From: an uncultured Porphyromonas sp.
GTDB taxonomy: Bacteria; Bacteroidota; Bacteroidia; Bacteroidales; Porphyromonadaceae
DNA length: 40,621 nucleotides
Assembly (NCBI RefSeq): GCF_902489635.1
Contig: NZ_CABUAN010000019.1
Coordinates: forward strand, 1-40,621
Direction of reading: 5' to 3'
Shown here: positions 6,876-15,667 of the stretch, in pieces
Layout of the letters: each line of letters opens with the position of its first letter
Position numbering within the stretch: the first letter of the stretch is position 1
Program-made: the position numbers and the translations under genes
Notes under the pieces: model-generated
Database searches by the model: none
The model's input: only the letters and a program-made list of their open reading frames with translations
What the model was told of the DNA's origin: nothing

Positions 6876-8261
6876 TTAGTTAAAGTTGGGCTGCTGCGAG
6901 AAATCGCTCTCTAGGATGTTGACGTCTCCACTCTTGTGGTACTGCACGCCATCGGCACCCTCAGCGGTGATGACGTAGTAGTAGACTCCACTCGGTACGG
7001 GCTTGCCTCGGTAGGTGCCGTCCCAGCCGCCATTGGGATCGCTCCAGCTATAGATCAGTCCGCCCCAAGAGTCGTAGATGCGCCCTTCGAAAGAGATAAG
7101 CGACTGATGCACCACCTGAAAGAGGTCATTGACTCCTGGACTGCTAAAGGGCGTAAAGACGTTTGGCACCTCGAGCCTCGAGCTTTGTACCGTTACCACC
7201 ACGGGCTGAGAGGTAGCTGTGCAACTAGCTGTGCGGTCGCTCACTATGCCGTAGAGGGTGTAGGTACCCATCTTGTCAAAGGTGTACTGAGCTTGGCGTC
7301 CGTTGAACTGCATCACCACGGGAGCGTCCTTAGAGATGGTGGCTCCCTCAGCAATGATGATCTGGTAAAGCACTGCCGCAGGCTCATTAGCGACCAAATC
7401 GATCTCCACCGTCGCGGGAGCCGAGAGACTGGAGGGGAGTTGCCCCGCATTGGTTGCGGTCGAGTCTGCCGCCTGCGACTGACCCGCGCTAAGCAGCCGA
7501 TAGCGAGCGTGCAACTCGACACGACGAGCCTGTAGCACGGGACTCTCTATGGGCAAGCCGTACTGACTGGAGACGCCCTCGGTAAAGCGGTCGCCGATGA
7601 TAGCAAAAGAGGTGTCCGTCAGCGGAGCGATCAGATGCCACGCCCCACCATTGGTCTCGGGGAGCTGCTCTTCCTTTTGCTCTGCGGTGAAGGTGTGAGT
7701 CTCCTCTTTGTAGACTAAGTCTTGGTAGCGCACTACTAAGCCACGATCCGCCTGCATGGAGGCACCCTGTAGCGTGTGATAGGATATGGGAGCAAGCGGA
7801 CGAGAGAGGGCGAGCGTCACCTGCTGGCAAGGCTCCGCAGCATCGTAGTCCGCCGTCAGTGTGAGGTTACTCAGAGAGACACGGCTGTAGTCAAAGACCC
7901 AGTAGTAGGCCCGCGTCATCATGATCTGACTAGGCTGAGCGGTGAAGTACCCGCACTCCAGCTGCGCATTTGGCACGGTGACGGTCGTGCCCGCATACTG
8001 CGCCGTAGCGACGGGCTGCGCCTCCTGTATCGAGGTGGTGTAGATGTAGAGCTGCTCTCCCGTAGCTATGGGAAAGGTCAAGGTAACCGCACCACTCCCC
8101 TCTCCACTAGCGGGATGATAAGCCAAGAGCTGGACCTGCTGCCCCGTCGGGGTGTAGGGCTGGCTGAGTTTGCCCGGACTAGCTGTGACACTCTGCGCCG
8201 AGAGTGTCACGGCAGAGCTGACGAGTATGAGGAGTGATAGGATCAAGCTTCTAGTCTTCAT
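6876..8261 (-). CDS. T9SS type B sorting-domain (CHU_C) protein
   Basis: A Sec signal peptide ends at about SAQS (residues 22-24). The central part (residues ~30-370) is rich in Thr, Ser and beta-structure and includes a possible PKD/Ig-like segment around 285-360; no enzymatic motif was recognised. The last ~85 residues (VPNVFTPFSSPGVNDLF, then IYDSWGGLIYSW, GGWDGTYRGKPVPSGVYYYVI) are a clear gliding-motility-associated C-terminal domain, the type B signal for secretion through the type IX system. The protein should therefore cross the outer membrane and may be retained at the surface. It lies between an AddB-like nuclease gene (26 bp upstream) and the IMPACT gene (17 bp downstream), which does not suggest a shared function. 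No PorP/SprF-type partner, often found beside type B cargo, is present in the window. Confidence 0.8.
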   Translation of the reverse strand: MKTRSLILSLLILVSSAVTLSAQSVTASPGKLSQPYTPTGQQVQLLAYHPASGEGSGAVTLTFPIATGEQLYIYTTSIQEAQPVATAQYAGTTVTVPNAQLECGYFTAQPSQIMMTRAYYWVFDYSRVSLSNLTLTADYDAAEPCQQVTLALSRPLAPISYHTLQGASMQADRGLVVRYQDLVYKEETHTFTAEQKEEQLPETNGGAWHLIAPLTDTSFAIIGDRFTEGVSSQYGLPIESPVLQARRVELHARYRLLSAGQSQAADSTATNAGQLPSSLSAPATVEIDLVANEPAAVLYQIIIAEGATISKDAPVVMQFNGRQAQYTFDKMGTYTLYGIVSDRTASCTATSQPVVVTVQSSRLEVPNVFTPFSSPGVNDLFQVVHQSLISFEGRIYDSWGGLIYSWSDPNGGWDGTYRGKPVPSGVYYYVITAEGADGVQYHKSGDVNILESDFSQQPNFN

Positions 8262-8287
8262 GTGGCGTGCTACTATATATGGTGTCT

Positions 8288-11200
8288 CTAGAAATCAAGC
8301 TTCTTGCGTCCACAGATTGTCCTGTAGTTGCATTCATTGCAAATCTTCTGTACGGAGGTTTGGTAAAAGGGGTTCTCAGGGTTTACTAGCTCGTCCAAGT
8401 ATTTGCATACCATCCCTTTGATTTCCTTTAGATTTTGAGGACCTTCAAAGTATATCGCTCCTTCGCTAGCCGGCACAGTGGGAGCCAACGAGTAGAGTGT
8501 AGGCTGCACCTCCTGGATTCCGCCATTTACCTCCTGAGCATAGAGCAAGGCGTAGAGATAAGACTGTAGCATGTAGCCACCCAGCTTGTAGTTGCTTTTA
8601 TGAAAGCGCCAGCTTGTTAGCGTATCGGAGTCTAGTGTCTTTAGCTTCTTAAGCTGCTTGATGATCCCTGTCTTATAGTCTACGATGCGACAAACACCTC
8701 CACAGACTTTGTCCACTCGGTCGAGCTGACCAGTCATGTGTATCGTATGCCCGTTCCACTCGAAGGTGACGTTTTGCATCTTCTCCTCACTGGCCAGCAG
8801 CTGGAGCGTACCACTCTCCCCGAGCAAGAGGCGGTCTATCTCTAGAGCCTTGTAGATGTATCGCTCCAGGTCTGTCAGGAGGATCTCGTCGGGGGCACTC
8901 TTGTCAGAGACGATCTCTTTATAGATGTCTGTCAGCATCTGGCGAGAGACCTTGTGCTCAAGATGATCCTTCGTGATGATGTCTCCATGCTTCTGCACCA
9001 GTCCTTTGTAAAACAGCTCTAGATACTCATGCACTATCGAGCCCTGCTCTATCTGCGTCACCACTCCTGGCTCGGGGCGTGGCTCACCGACACCCTTTAT
9101 CTTCTTAAGGTAAAACTGGTAGGGGCACTTGTAGTAAGTGATCAGATCAGATGGAGAGAAGGTCCTCTTGCCTGAAGCCAACTGCGCTATGTAGCGACGC
9201 ACCTCCTCATCTTGGCCTGTGATCTGGGATACCGTCTCGTCTCTCGCCTCCAGTGGGTCAGCATAAGCAGACTCATGGAGCCGTAATTTTGTCAAGTAGC
9301 GTATCTGATCCACATAGCGCGAAGGCTCCATCGAGGAGATGCTCTTAGGACGAGTGTCTTGGAGTAGATAAACTTCCTTAGCACCCTGTATGAGGCGATA
9401 GAAGTGGTAAGCATTGGTATCGTCTTCCGTACGGTAAGTGGTCATACCGAAGGCTCTACGTAGCATATCGGGGATGAGCGTCGTCGTATTGCTCGACTTA
9501 GGCAGATCGCCCTCCTGCACATTGAGCATGATCACATAGTCAAAGGTGAGCGTACGGGTCTCCAAGAAGCCCATCACCTGCAAGCCCTCTAGCGGAGCTC
9601 CCTCGAAGGGTATACTCCCCACAGCCAACAGTTGCTCCAAGAGGTAGGCGACATGCATCGGTGTGTCTAGCAGATGCCGAACACCGTCGCGCGCTGTTAG
9701 CAGGTTAGACACCTGTGTGGCATAGCAGACTATCTGGTCGCGTGCCTCCGAGAGGATTACCTGATCTATCGGCTCCTCAGCAGCCTCGTCCTCCTCTTCT
9801 TCTTCAGGTGCTGACGAGCTCTCTTTGATCAGCTCTAGCAGTTGACCAACACGACCGAGTAGCTCTTTACCAGTAAAGCTAGGTGTGAGTATCTCTAGGA
9901 GAGGCTGTCGTATCGCCTCATCAGCATCTTTTGTAAGCTCCTCGATGATCTCACGAAGCTCCGATGCTTTGATGGCATAGTGATGGAGAGCTATCTGCTC
10001 CATCAGAGGAGTCGTCAGCTCACCAAAGAGCTTGCGCGTCAAGGGGGCTGCCAGCCAAAGTTGCAAGCGTGAGCAGGTGAGCTTGACACGCGCTAGCTCG
10101 CTATCCGAGGGGCTAACGAGCCCGAAGATGTTTAGGTATCTACGTATCCAAGTCGCCACAGAGGTGTACTGGAGGGGGTAGCCCATCGTCACGTTGAGCG
10201 ATGTGCAGGTCGGCTGCTTGAGCGACTTCATCAGAGGGATGAGCGTTTTCTCATCGTTGAGGACGATCGCTATGCGTAGCTCCTCGAGTGCCTTAGGATC
10301 GCGCTCGATGATCTCGTCGATGAGACTATTGACCACTTGTGGCTGGAGAATGGTTGAGTTGAGCGAGAGGAGATGGATCTCTGGCGAATGTACACGAGCC
10401 TCTTCTCCGTCTATGACCTCGCCCCCGTCTATGACCTCGCCCCCGAGGAGATCGACGTTTTGCTCGATCGTACGATAGAGATGATCTGTAAATTCGTCCG
10501 TAGCTTTTAGCGAGACCTTCTGCCAGTAAAACTGCACCTTGAGCGCATCAGCATCGGCTGTCCGTAGCTTCTTGATGATCTCCTGCTCCGCTGGCGTCAG
10601 GTTGTAAAGCCCCACGAAGGAGACCAAGCTGATCTTCGAACCACTATGACGACGTAGCTCATTGAGCAGATCATCGTCCGTAAAGTCTCGCTCCGCAACG
10701 AGCCTATAAGCGGCAGCTCGGTATGCCACGCCGAGCTCGGTCAAACGCGCATTAAACCGCTTATAAATCTCTCTCCAGACGACGGAGAAGTGGAGATACT
10801 CTGCGCCGTGCGCTTTTTTGAAAAAGTCTTTAGGCAGTGCGGTCCAAAACTTTTGGATTGCGTCGCGCTCCTCTTCTGTCAGGAACTCGTAGTCATCAAA
10901 AGCATCTAGCTCCTCGAGGTTTCCCAAGAGCATCTCCACATGTGCCAGGGCAAGATCCATATCTTGGAAGTCTCGCAGCATGCGCTCCGTCTGACTCAGG
11001 CGGAGCATCTGATCTGTCTCCGCCTGCGCCTCGCCCTGCTCTGCTAGATAAGCTGCGTAGACCTCATAGAGTATCGATATGAGTGCCGTATTGTCTAGGA
11101 TGACCCGCCCACTCATCTCAGTGATCCACTCGTCGATGGTGACTATGCGAGGCAGGATAGTGGCAGCATCGGTCAGTTGCGCGATGAGCTCACGCTGTAA

Positions 11201-11311
11201 GAATGTGCCAGCACGCTTCGTCGGCACCACCACCAGCTGCTCTCTCAGCGGTGTGTCACTACTGCGCAGTCGCCTGACGACCTGCGAGAGGAAGTTGTCA
11301 CTAGAGTCCAT
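8288..11311 (-). CDS. PD-(D/E)XK nuclease, AddB/RexB-like
   Basis: This 1007-residue protein has an inactivated-helicase-like body and a C-terminal RecB-family nuclease domain. The nuclease residues are visible as GQLDRVD followed by IVDYKTG, around residues 855-880. A likely 4Fe-4S cluster is formed by the Cys in YYKCPYQFYLKK near residue 730 and the terminal CNECNYRTIC cysteines, the arrangement seen in AddB and Cas4. The N-terminus (LVVVPTKRAGTFLQREL) resembles AddB but I see no Walker A P-loop there. AddB works with AddA to process double-strand breaks for recombination; no addA is in the window. The start overlaps the stop of the CPBP gene by 11 bases. An acidic EEEEEDEAAEE stretch lies mid-protein. 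Family call is solid; the exact orthology to AddB is inference. Confidence 0.8.
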   Translation of the reverse strand: MDSSDNFLSQVVRRLRSSDTPLREQLVVVPTKRAGTFLQRELIAQLTDAATILPRIVTIDEWITEMSGRVILDNTALISILYEVYAAYLAEQGEAQAETDQMLRLSQTERMLRDFQDMDLALAHVEMLLGNLEELDAFDDYEFLTEEERDAIQKFWTALPKDFFKKAHGAEYLHFSVVWREIYKRFNARLTELGVAYRAAAYRLVAERDFTDDDLLNELRRHSGSKISLVSFVGLYNLTPAEQEIIKKLRTADADALKVQFYWQKVSLKATDEFTDHLYRTIEQNVDLLGGEVIDGGEVIDGEEARVHSPEIHLLSLNSTILQPQVVNSLIDEIIERDPKALEELRIAIVLNDEKTLIPLMKSLKQPTCTSLNVTMGYPLQYTSVATWIRRYLNIFGLVSPSDSELARVKLTCSRLQLWLAAPLTRKLFGELTTPLMEQIALHHYAIKASELREIIEELTKDADEAIRQPLLEILTPSFTGKELLGRVGQLLELIKESSSAPEEEEEDEAAEEPIDQVILSEARDQIVCYATQVSNLLTARDGVRHLLDTPMHVAYLLEQLLAVGSIPFEGAPLEGLQVMGFLETRTLTFDYVIMLNVQEGDLPKSSNTTTLIPDMLRRAFGMTTYRTEDDTNAYHFYRLIQGAKEVYLLQDTRPKSISSMEPSRYVDQIRYLTKLRLHESAYADPLEARDETVSQITGQDEEVRRYIAQLASGKRTFSPSDLITYYKCPYQFYLKKIKGVGEPRPEPGVVTQIEQGSIVHEYLELFYKGLVQKHGDIITKDHLEHKVSRQMLTDIYKEIVSDKSAPDEILLTDLERYIYKALEIDRLLLGESGTLQLLASEEKMQNVTFEWNGHTIHMTGQLDRVDKVCGGVCRIVDYKTGIIKQLKKLKTLDSDTLTSWRFHKSNYKLGGYMLQSYLYALLYAQEVNGGIQEVQPTLYSLAPTVPASEGAIYFEGPQNLKEIKGMVCKYLDELVNPENPFYQTSVQKICNECNYRTICGRKKLDF

Positions 11312-11990
11312 AGATACCCAAGACTAAAAGGTTATTACACATGTGTAGCGCGACCGATGGCCAGAGTGAACCCGTAGCCCAGCTCAGGTAACCCAGCAGG
11401 AGCGCAAGAAAGAAGATCGGCAGCATGCCCACGGGGTTGAGGTGCATCACGGCAAAGAGTAGTGCAGGAAGGAGGATAACACTCCAACGTGGGAAGCCTC
11501 TCAGCATCATCCACCCCATGAGTGCCCCTCGGAAGAAGAGTTCCTCGGCAATCGGTGTCAGCACCCCGACGATGAGGAGAGACCACCCTATATTCGACTC
11601 CTCTATGAGCGTCGTCTGCGTCTCCTCGACCATCTTGCTCCAGTTGCGTAGCCACGCTCCGCCCCACCCCTCTGGCCATACGTTGACGAGTGCTTCGTTG
11701 CCCCACGTGAAGAACATATAGATAGCCACAGCAAGGGTTGCGTAGAGGAGGAAGCGTGGCAGCCTCACCCCCCTTAAGTATTGCCTGAGCGGTTCGAGTG
11801 GCAGGGCTAGCAGTTCATAAGGCTCCTGCGGGGCTGGCTGATGGTAGAGCCGTCGGTAGCCCCATAGGTAGGTCCATGTAGCAAGTAGTGCACTGCCTCC
11901 GAAGGCGATGACCCCCACCCAGGAGACTGGGAGCAGTGGGTAAGCCAGCACAAAGAGGATTAAGGAGTATAGGAGCAGTAAGACCAGCAT
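11301..11990 (-). CDS. CPBP-family intramembrane metalloprotease
   Basis: The 229-residue protein is strongly hydrophobic with about six to seven membrane segments. It carries the CPBP/Abi hallmark EELFFRG (ExxxR, with the preceding Glu pair) near residue 148. A second motif, FAVMHLNP with a conserved His, lies near residue 187, and a third, ALHMCNNL, near the C-terminus. Together they supply the metal-binding Glu and His residues of Rce1-like proteases. Such proteins process prenylated substrates in eukaryotes; bacterial members are linked to bacteriocin immunity or envelope processing, and the substrate here is unknown. Its ATG overlaps the upstream beta-barrel gene stop by one base (TGATG) and its end overlaps the AddB-like start by 11 bases, so it is tightly operonic. 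Confidence 0.85.
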   Translation of the reverse strand: MLVLLLLYSLILFVLAYPLLPVSWVGVIAFGGSALLATWTYLWGYRRLYHQPAPQEPYELLALPLEPLRQYLRGVRLPRFLLYATLAVAIYMFFTWGNEALVNVWPEGWGGAWLRNWSKMVEETQTTLIEESNIGWSLLIVGVLTPIAEELFFRGALMGWMMLRGFPRWSVILLPALLFAVMHLNPVGMLPIFFLALLLGYLSWATGSLWPSVALHMCNNLLVLGIYGL

Positions 11991-12667
11991 CAGCGCACCT
12001 TAAAGTAATAGCCCAGCCCCACCGTGACGCCCAGCTCGCCTGCACGGCCATAGTCGTCGCGCACGGTCGTGGCAAAGATGTCGCTCAGGCCGTAGTAGAA
12101 GTGTCCGCTCAGCGTGATCCTATGCCTCTGAGCTATGTCTAGGCTCATGACGGGACCGCCTTTGAGACCCCACGAGAACTTGCTAAAGAGCGGATAGACA
12201 TGTCGTCTCTTGACGACGGCTCGCGTCTCTTCGCTCGGCGTGGGGCTGCTCACATCTCGTATGATGTAGCCCACACTTGGTCCCACCTCTAGTCCCAGCT
12301 GAAACGCACCAAAGGGATAGTAGAGGTGTGCCATCAGCGTCAAGTCGATGAAGTCCATATCTCTTGAGAAACTGTAGGCAATCGGCTTCGTATACTCCTC
12401 TCGCCATCCGCGCTGCTCGTAAGAGAGACGCATCGTCATGCCCGTATATTTCTGATTGGTCAGCAGCACCCCCACGTAGCCCATAGTGCCTAGGTGAGGT
12501 AGCATCTCGACGCGTGGCACCAGATCGAGCATCGATCCACTCACACCACCACCTCCTCCTATGCGCACCTCTAGAGGCTTCAGCTGTGAGCGCTGAGCCT
12601 GTGCTGGGAGTACGGTGCAGAGGAGTGTGAGGAGCAATGCGCTCCACCATTTCATCAAGCTTAGCAT
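11990..12667 (-). CDS. Outer-membrane beta-barrel protein, PorT-like
   Basis: The 225-residue product has a Sec signal peptide ending at PAQAQ (about residue 24). The body consists of alternating hydrophobic strands (LEVRIGGGGGVSGS, MTMRLSYEQRGW, LTLMAHLYYPFG, FQLGLEVGPSVGYII, HRITLSGHFYYGLS) and ends in a C-terminal strand LGVTVGLGYYFKV with a terminal aromatic. This is the pattern of an 8-strand outer-membrane barrel of the PorT/OmpA-like type in Bacteroidetes. Function is not known. It starts 9 bp after the LysM gene and may alternatively use the Met at residue 5. The neighbours (LysM protein, CPBP protease) suggest an envelope role. Confidence 0.7.
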   Translation of the reverse strand: MLSLMKWWSALLLTLLCTVLPAQAQRSQLKPLEVRIGGGGGVSGSMLDLVPRVEMLPHLGTMGYVGVLLTNQKYTGMTMRLSYEQRGWREEYTKPIAYSFSRDMDFIDLTLMAHLYYPFGAFQLGLEVGPSVGYIIRDVSSPTPSEETRAVVKRRHVYPLFSKFSWGLKGGPVMSLDIAQRHRITLSGHFYYGLSDIFATTVRDDYGRAGELGVTVGLGYYFKVR

Positions 12668-12676
12668 AGTGCTGAC

Positions 12677-14200
12677 CTACTCTGACAGAGGAATCTGCTG
12701 ACGCTTCACCCCCCGTGGACTATAAGTGATGAAGAAGAGGTTCAAGTTCGTGTAGCCCCCTCTACCAGAGCTGCGTCCCGTAATGGCTGGTGCAAAGAGG
12801 AAGCCTGACTGCAGACCATCTTTTGGCAGCTGATGCTGATACTGCTGGAAGCCTCGTCCATACGATGAGAGAGCCGATATAAAGTAGCGCACCACGTCGT
12901 ACCCCAGCAAGGCATAGCTTGGATAGCCCTCCTCTATATCACGTCCGTACCAATGCTTGTAAGCCTCCCTGACTTGCTGACTCTCGGGTAGCTCCCGATC
13001 CCAATAAAAGGTGGAGAAGATCGTAGCCCCTACCGCTTGCAGACGTTCATCCATATTCTTGCCATAGGTCTGCCACTGCGGATATCCAAAGAGCTGATAG
13101 TCACTCGTCGAGAGCTGCGCATCACGCATCGCATCTAGTACAGCTGTGAGATCCTGTTGCTTGCTTGAGTTGAGCAGGATCACACACTTCTTGGCACTCT
13201 GGCGAGGCCACTGCCCGACAGCTAGCTCCCGTAGAGAGCGACTCTGCGTGGAGATGCCCGCCTCTCGGCAGGCTGTCTCGATCGCCTTGAACTTGTCCGC
13301 CTGATCGCCCTCGCCACAGCGCACGAGTAGCACTTCGTAGTCCGCATAACGCTCTACAAAGGCTTGCTGCAGTCTCTGTGTGACACGATATTGTGCGGGG
13401 TTGAGCTGGAAAAAGTGGTCGTATAGCTGCCCCTTACCGCTCTGCCATACGAAGGGCGAGAGGTAGACCGCCTGCTGATCCTTGGCGCGCTGTGCCAATA
13501 ACTCCACGCTCTGCTCTGAGTCTCCACCGATGATTAGGTCGTACTGCTCTCCCGCCTTGCTCTTGAGGAGCCGCTCAAGTGCTGAGCGATTGACGGCTGC
13601 ATCGACCTGTAGATCAATGCTCACGCCCTGACGCTGCAACTGCTCGATACCTAGGAGCACACCCTCGTAAAAGTGCAGATAGCGACTAGGCTGCCCACTC
13701 TCTCGAAGGGGAAGTATCAGAGCCACCCGCACCTGCGCTATCTGAGTACCATTCAGCGGACTGGGTTCCTGCGTAAGCTTAGCTCCAGAGACCACCACGA
13801 TCCGCTCCCCTACTGCGATCTGCGCATCATGCTTCTGCGGATTTAGCTCGAGAAGCTTGCTCACGGTCAAACCATACTTACGACTGATGCTGTAGAGCGT
13901 CTCACCAGACTGCACCACGTGAATGCCTGGCTCTGCCTGCACGACGGCTGGTGCCTCGACATAGATCGTGTCAGGCTTGCGCTGGGGTATCAGGAGCGTC
14001 TGCCCCTCACGAATGCCCCACTGACTGCCCTCGTTAAGCCGGTAGATCTCCTCCTCGGAGACTCCGTAGTGCTTGGAGATCGAGTAGACGGTCTCCGACT
14101 TCTTGACCACATGCCGCAGAGGTGCCTGTGCCATGAGCGTTGTCGTGACTAGAAGCAGGCTCACGGAGAGCAAGAGGAGACGCTGTAATATCTGTTTCAT
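12677..14200 (-). CDS. Two-LysM periplasmic-binding-like protein
   Basis: I start this at the ATG at 14200 (MKQILQRLLLLSVSLLL), which gives a signal peptide to about residue 25. An in-frame ATG at 14269 lies upstream of the promoter at 14226-14256 and would add 23 Cys-rich residues with no secretion logic. Two LysM domains follow (about residues 30-73, HVVKKSETVYSISKHYGV; and 88-135, HVVQSGETLYSISRKYGL), which bind peptidoglycan. Residues ~155-500 form a type I periplasmic-binding fold (VRVALILPLRESGQPSRY, DLIIGGDSEQ, LFGYPQWQTYG), similar to the leucine-binding or LpoA-type fold. It may therefore sense or regulate wall synthesis, but that is inference. It heads the six-gene run down to 6244, 9 bp before the barrel gene. 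Confidence 0.8.
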   Translation of the reverse strand: MKQILQRLLLLSVSLLLVTTTLMAQAPLRHVVKKSETVYSISKHYGVSEEEIYRLNEGSQWGIREGQTLLIPQRKPDTIYVEAPAVVQAEPGIHVVQSGETLYSISRKYGLTVSKLLELNPQKHDAQIAVGERIVVVSGAKLTQEPSPLNGTQIAQVRVALILPLRESGQPSRYLHFYEGVLLGIEQLQRQGVSIDLQVDAAVNRSALERLLKSKAGEQYDLIIGGDSEQSVELLAQRAKDQQAVYLSPFVWQSGKGQLYDHFFQLNPAQYRVTQRLQQAFVERYADYEVLLVRCGEGDQADKFKAIETACREAGISTQSRSLRELAVGQWPRQSAKKCVILLNSSKQQDLTAVLDAMRDAQLSTSDYQLFGYPQWQTYGKNMDERLQAVGATIFSTFYWDRELPESQQVREAYKHWYGRDIEEGYPSYALLGYDVVRYFISALSSYGRGFQQYQHQLPKDGLQSGFLFAPAITGRSSGRGGYTNLNLFFITYSPRGVKRQQIPLSE

Positions 14201-14225
14201 CGGTTTATCTCTCTTTTTACTTAGA

Positions 14226-14256
14226 CAAAGGTAGCATAAATAGCACTCTTGGTCAA
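14226..14256 (-). promoter_or_regulatory. Promoter of the LysM operon
   Basis: On the minus strand TTG (14256-14254) and TACCTTTG (14233-14226) are separated by exactly 20 bp, a full match to the Bacteroidetes consensus. Transcription would start near 14218-14220, about 20 nt before the ATG at 14200. Confidence 0.75.
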
Positions 14257-14282
14257 CCGTTCTCCCCAAGAGATTTTAGTTT

Positions 14283-14370
14283 CCTACCGAGGAAAATGGA
14301 TTTTCATGCGGGAGAAAATGGATTTTCATACGGGTGAAAATGGATTTTCATACGGGTGAAAATGTAGTGC
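14283..14370. repeat. Diverged 22-bp tandem array upstream of the LysM promoter
   Basis: Four contiguous 22-bp units start at 14283, 14305, 14327 and 14349. Each has a 10-base core (CCTACCGAGG, CATGCGGGAG, CATACGGGTG, CATACGGGTG) followed by AAAATGGATTTT or a variant. GAAAATGGATTTTC within the units is a near-palindrome. The first core resembles CCTACCTGGG in the 22839-23012 array. The array lies about 25 bp upstream of the -33 element. Confidence 0.75.
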
Positions 14371-14380
14371 CAAGGGGGGC

Positions 14381-14396
14381 TGAAACTCCAGTTTCA
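14381..14396. other. Short perfect hairpin next to the array
   Basis: TGAAACT and AGTTTCA form a 7-bp stem around CC. It follows the last 22-bp unit and may be a further diverged unit. No T-tract follows. Confidence 0.4.
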
Positions 14397-14432
14397 CCCG
14401 ATGGAACTTACATCTTCAAGCCCTAAGGCAAC

Positions 14433-14463
14433 AAAAAGTCCCCGTAGCAGGACTACGAGGACT
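14433..14463 (-). terminator. Rho-independent terminator after dxr
   Basis: On the minus strand AGTCCTCGTAG and CTACGGGGACT make an 11-bp stem (one G-U pair) with a five-base loop, immediately followed by TTTTT (14437-14433). It begins 26 bases after the dxr stop and closes the lysS-to-dxr operon. Confidence 0.9.
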
Positions 14464-14488
14464 CACAGATGTTCGTTTGACGAGGGGG

Positions 14489-15634
14489 CTATCGGGGGAG
14501 CTGCTCCGTGGCTAAGGCGGTCGCCCGGTCGTGGTAGTGCAGCAGAGCGTCGAGCGTCGGGGTGGCGTCGTAGGGTACGGCCGTCATAATTGGCTCAATG
14601 AGTCGCGCTATCTCGGTGAAGCCGATCCGCCCATCGAGAAAGGCGCGCACAGCGACCTCGTTGGCCGCATTGAGCAAGCAGGGGATATTGCCGCCCTGTC
14701 GGAACGCTTCGAAGGCTAGTCCCAAGCAGGGGAAGTGGGCAGCGTCTGGCTCCTCAAAGTGGAGCGTCGTGCCGACAAACGGCTGACGAGCTATGGGTAG
14801 CGGCTCACGCACACCACCATGGAGCGCTAGGCTGATCGGGAGACGCATGTCGGGGACGGCTAGCTGCGCCTTGACCGAGCCATCGGCAAACTGCACCATC
14901 GAGTGCACGACACTCTCAGGGTGTATCAAGATAGAGATCTGATCTGCTGCAACGGCAAAGAGGTGGCACGCCTCCATCATCTCAAAGCCTTTGTTCATCA
15001 TCGTCGCCGAGTCGATCGTCACCTTAGCGCCCATCGACCAGCGTGGGTGATGCAGTGCATCTGCTATGGTGACTTGGCTTAGCTGGTCGAGAGGCATCTG
15101 CCAGAAGGGACCTCCACTGGCCGTGAGCCAGATACGCTCCAGAGGGGTCTCCTCGCCCATCAAGCATTGGTAGATGGCAGAGTGCTCAGAGTCCACAGGA
15201 AGGATGCGTACGCCGTGCTCCCGTGCAGAGCGCATGATGAGTTGCCCTGCCACCACGAGGGTCTCCTTATTGGCCAAAGCAATCTCATGACCGCTCTCTA
15301 TAGCGAGGAGTGTGGGTCGCAGACCGGCGAAGCCGACGAGGGCGGAGAGCATGACGTCGTAGTCGCTATGCTGCGCCAGTTCGCAGAGTCCCTCGGCACC
15401 AACTAGCACGGTACAGGTTAGCCCTTTGAGGAGTGCGGCATGCTCTGTGGCTGCTTTTTCGTCAGCTACGACCACGACGGCCGGATGGTATTTCTCCGCC
15501 TGCTCTACGAGGAGGGGTACGTTGCGATGAGTGGTGAGGGCATAGACGGAGAGCAGCTCGGGGTGAAAGGAGATGACCTCCAGTGCCTGGGTGCCGATAC
15601 TGCCTGTCGAGCCAAAGAGTGCGATGCGTCGCAT
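14489..15634 (-). CDS. dxr: 1-deoxy-D-xylulose 5-phosphate reductoisomerase
   Basis: Dxr converts DXP to methylerythritol 4-phosphate with NADPH, the committed step of non-mevalonate isoprenoid synthesis. The N-terminal GSTGSIGTQALEVI is the NADPH-binding loop. LPVDSEHSAIYQ and ASGGPFWQ near residues 145-180 are metal- and substrate-binding signatures, and NAANEVAVRAFL is the conserved C-terminal motif. Length of 381 residues is normal. It is the last gene of the seven-gene minus-strand run and begins 33 bp after rimM. A strong intrinsic terminator follows its stop. Confidence 0.95.
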   Translation of the reverse strand: MRRIALFGSTGSIGTQALEVISFHPELLSVYALTTHRNVPLLVEQAEKYHPAVVVVADEKAATEHAALLKGLTCTVLVGAEGLCELAQHSDYDVMLSALVGFAGLRPTLLAIESGHEIALANKETLVVAGQLIMRSAREHGVRILPVDSEHSAIYQCLMGEETPLERIWLTASGGPFWQMPLDQLSQVTIADALHHPRWSMGAKVTIDSATMMNKGFEMMEACHLFAVAADQISILIHPESVVHSMVQFADGSVKAQLAVPDMRLPISLALHGGVREPLPIARQPFVGTTLHFEEPDAAHFPCLGLAFEAFRQGGNIPCLLNAANEVAVRAFLDGRIGFTEIARLIEPIMTAVPYDATPTLDALLHYHDRATALATEQLPR

Positions 15635-15667
15635 AGTGTGTAGTCTGCTTTGGGAAAAGGGTTGGGC

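Noticed and set aside
8170..8421. Plus-strand frames opposite the minus-strand operons
   Set aside because: They are antisense shadows of genes with clear family motifs.
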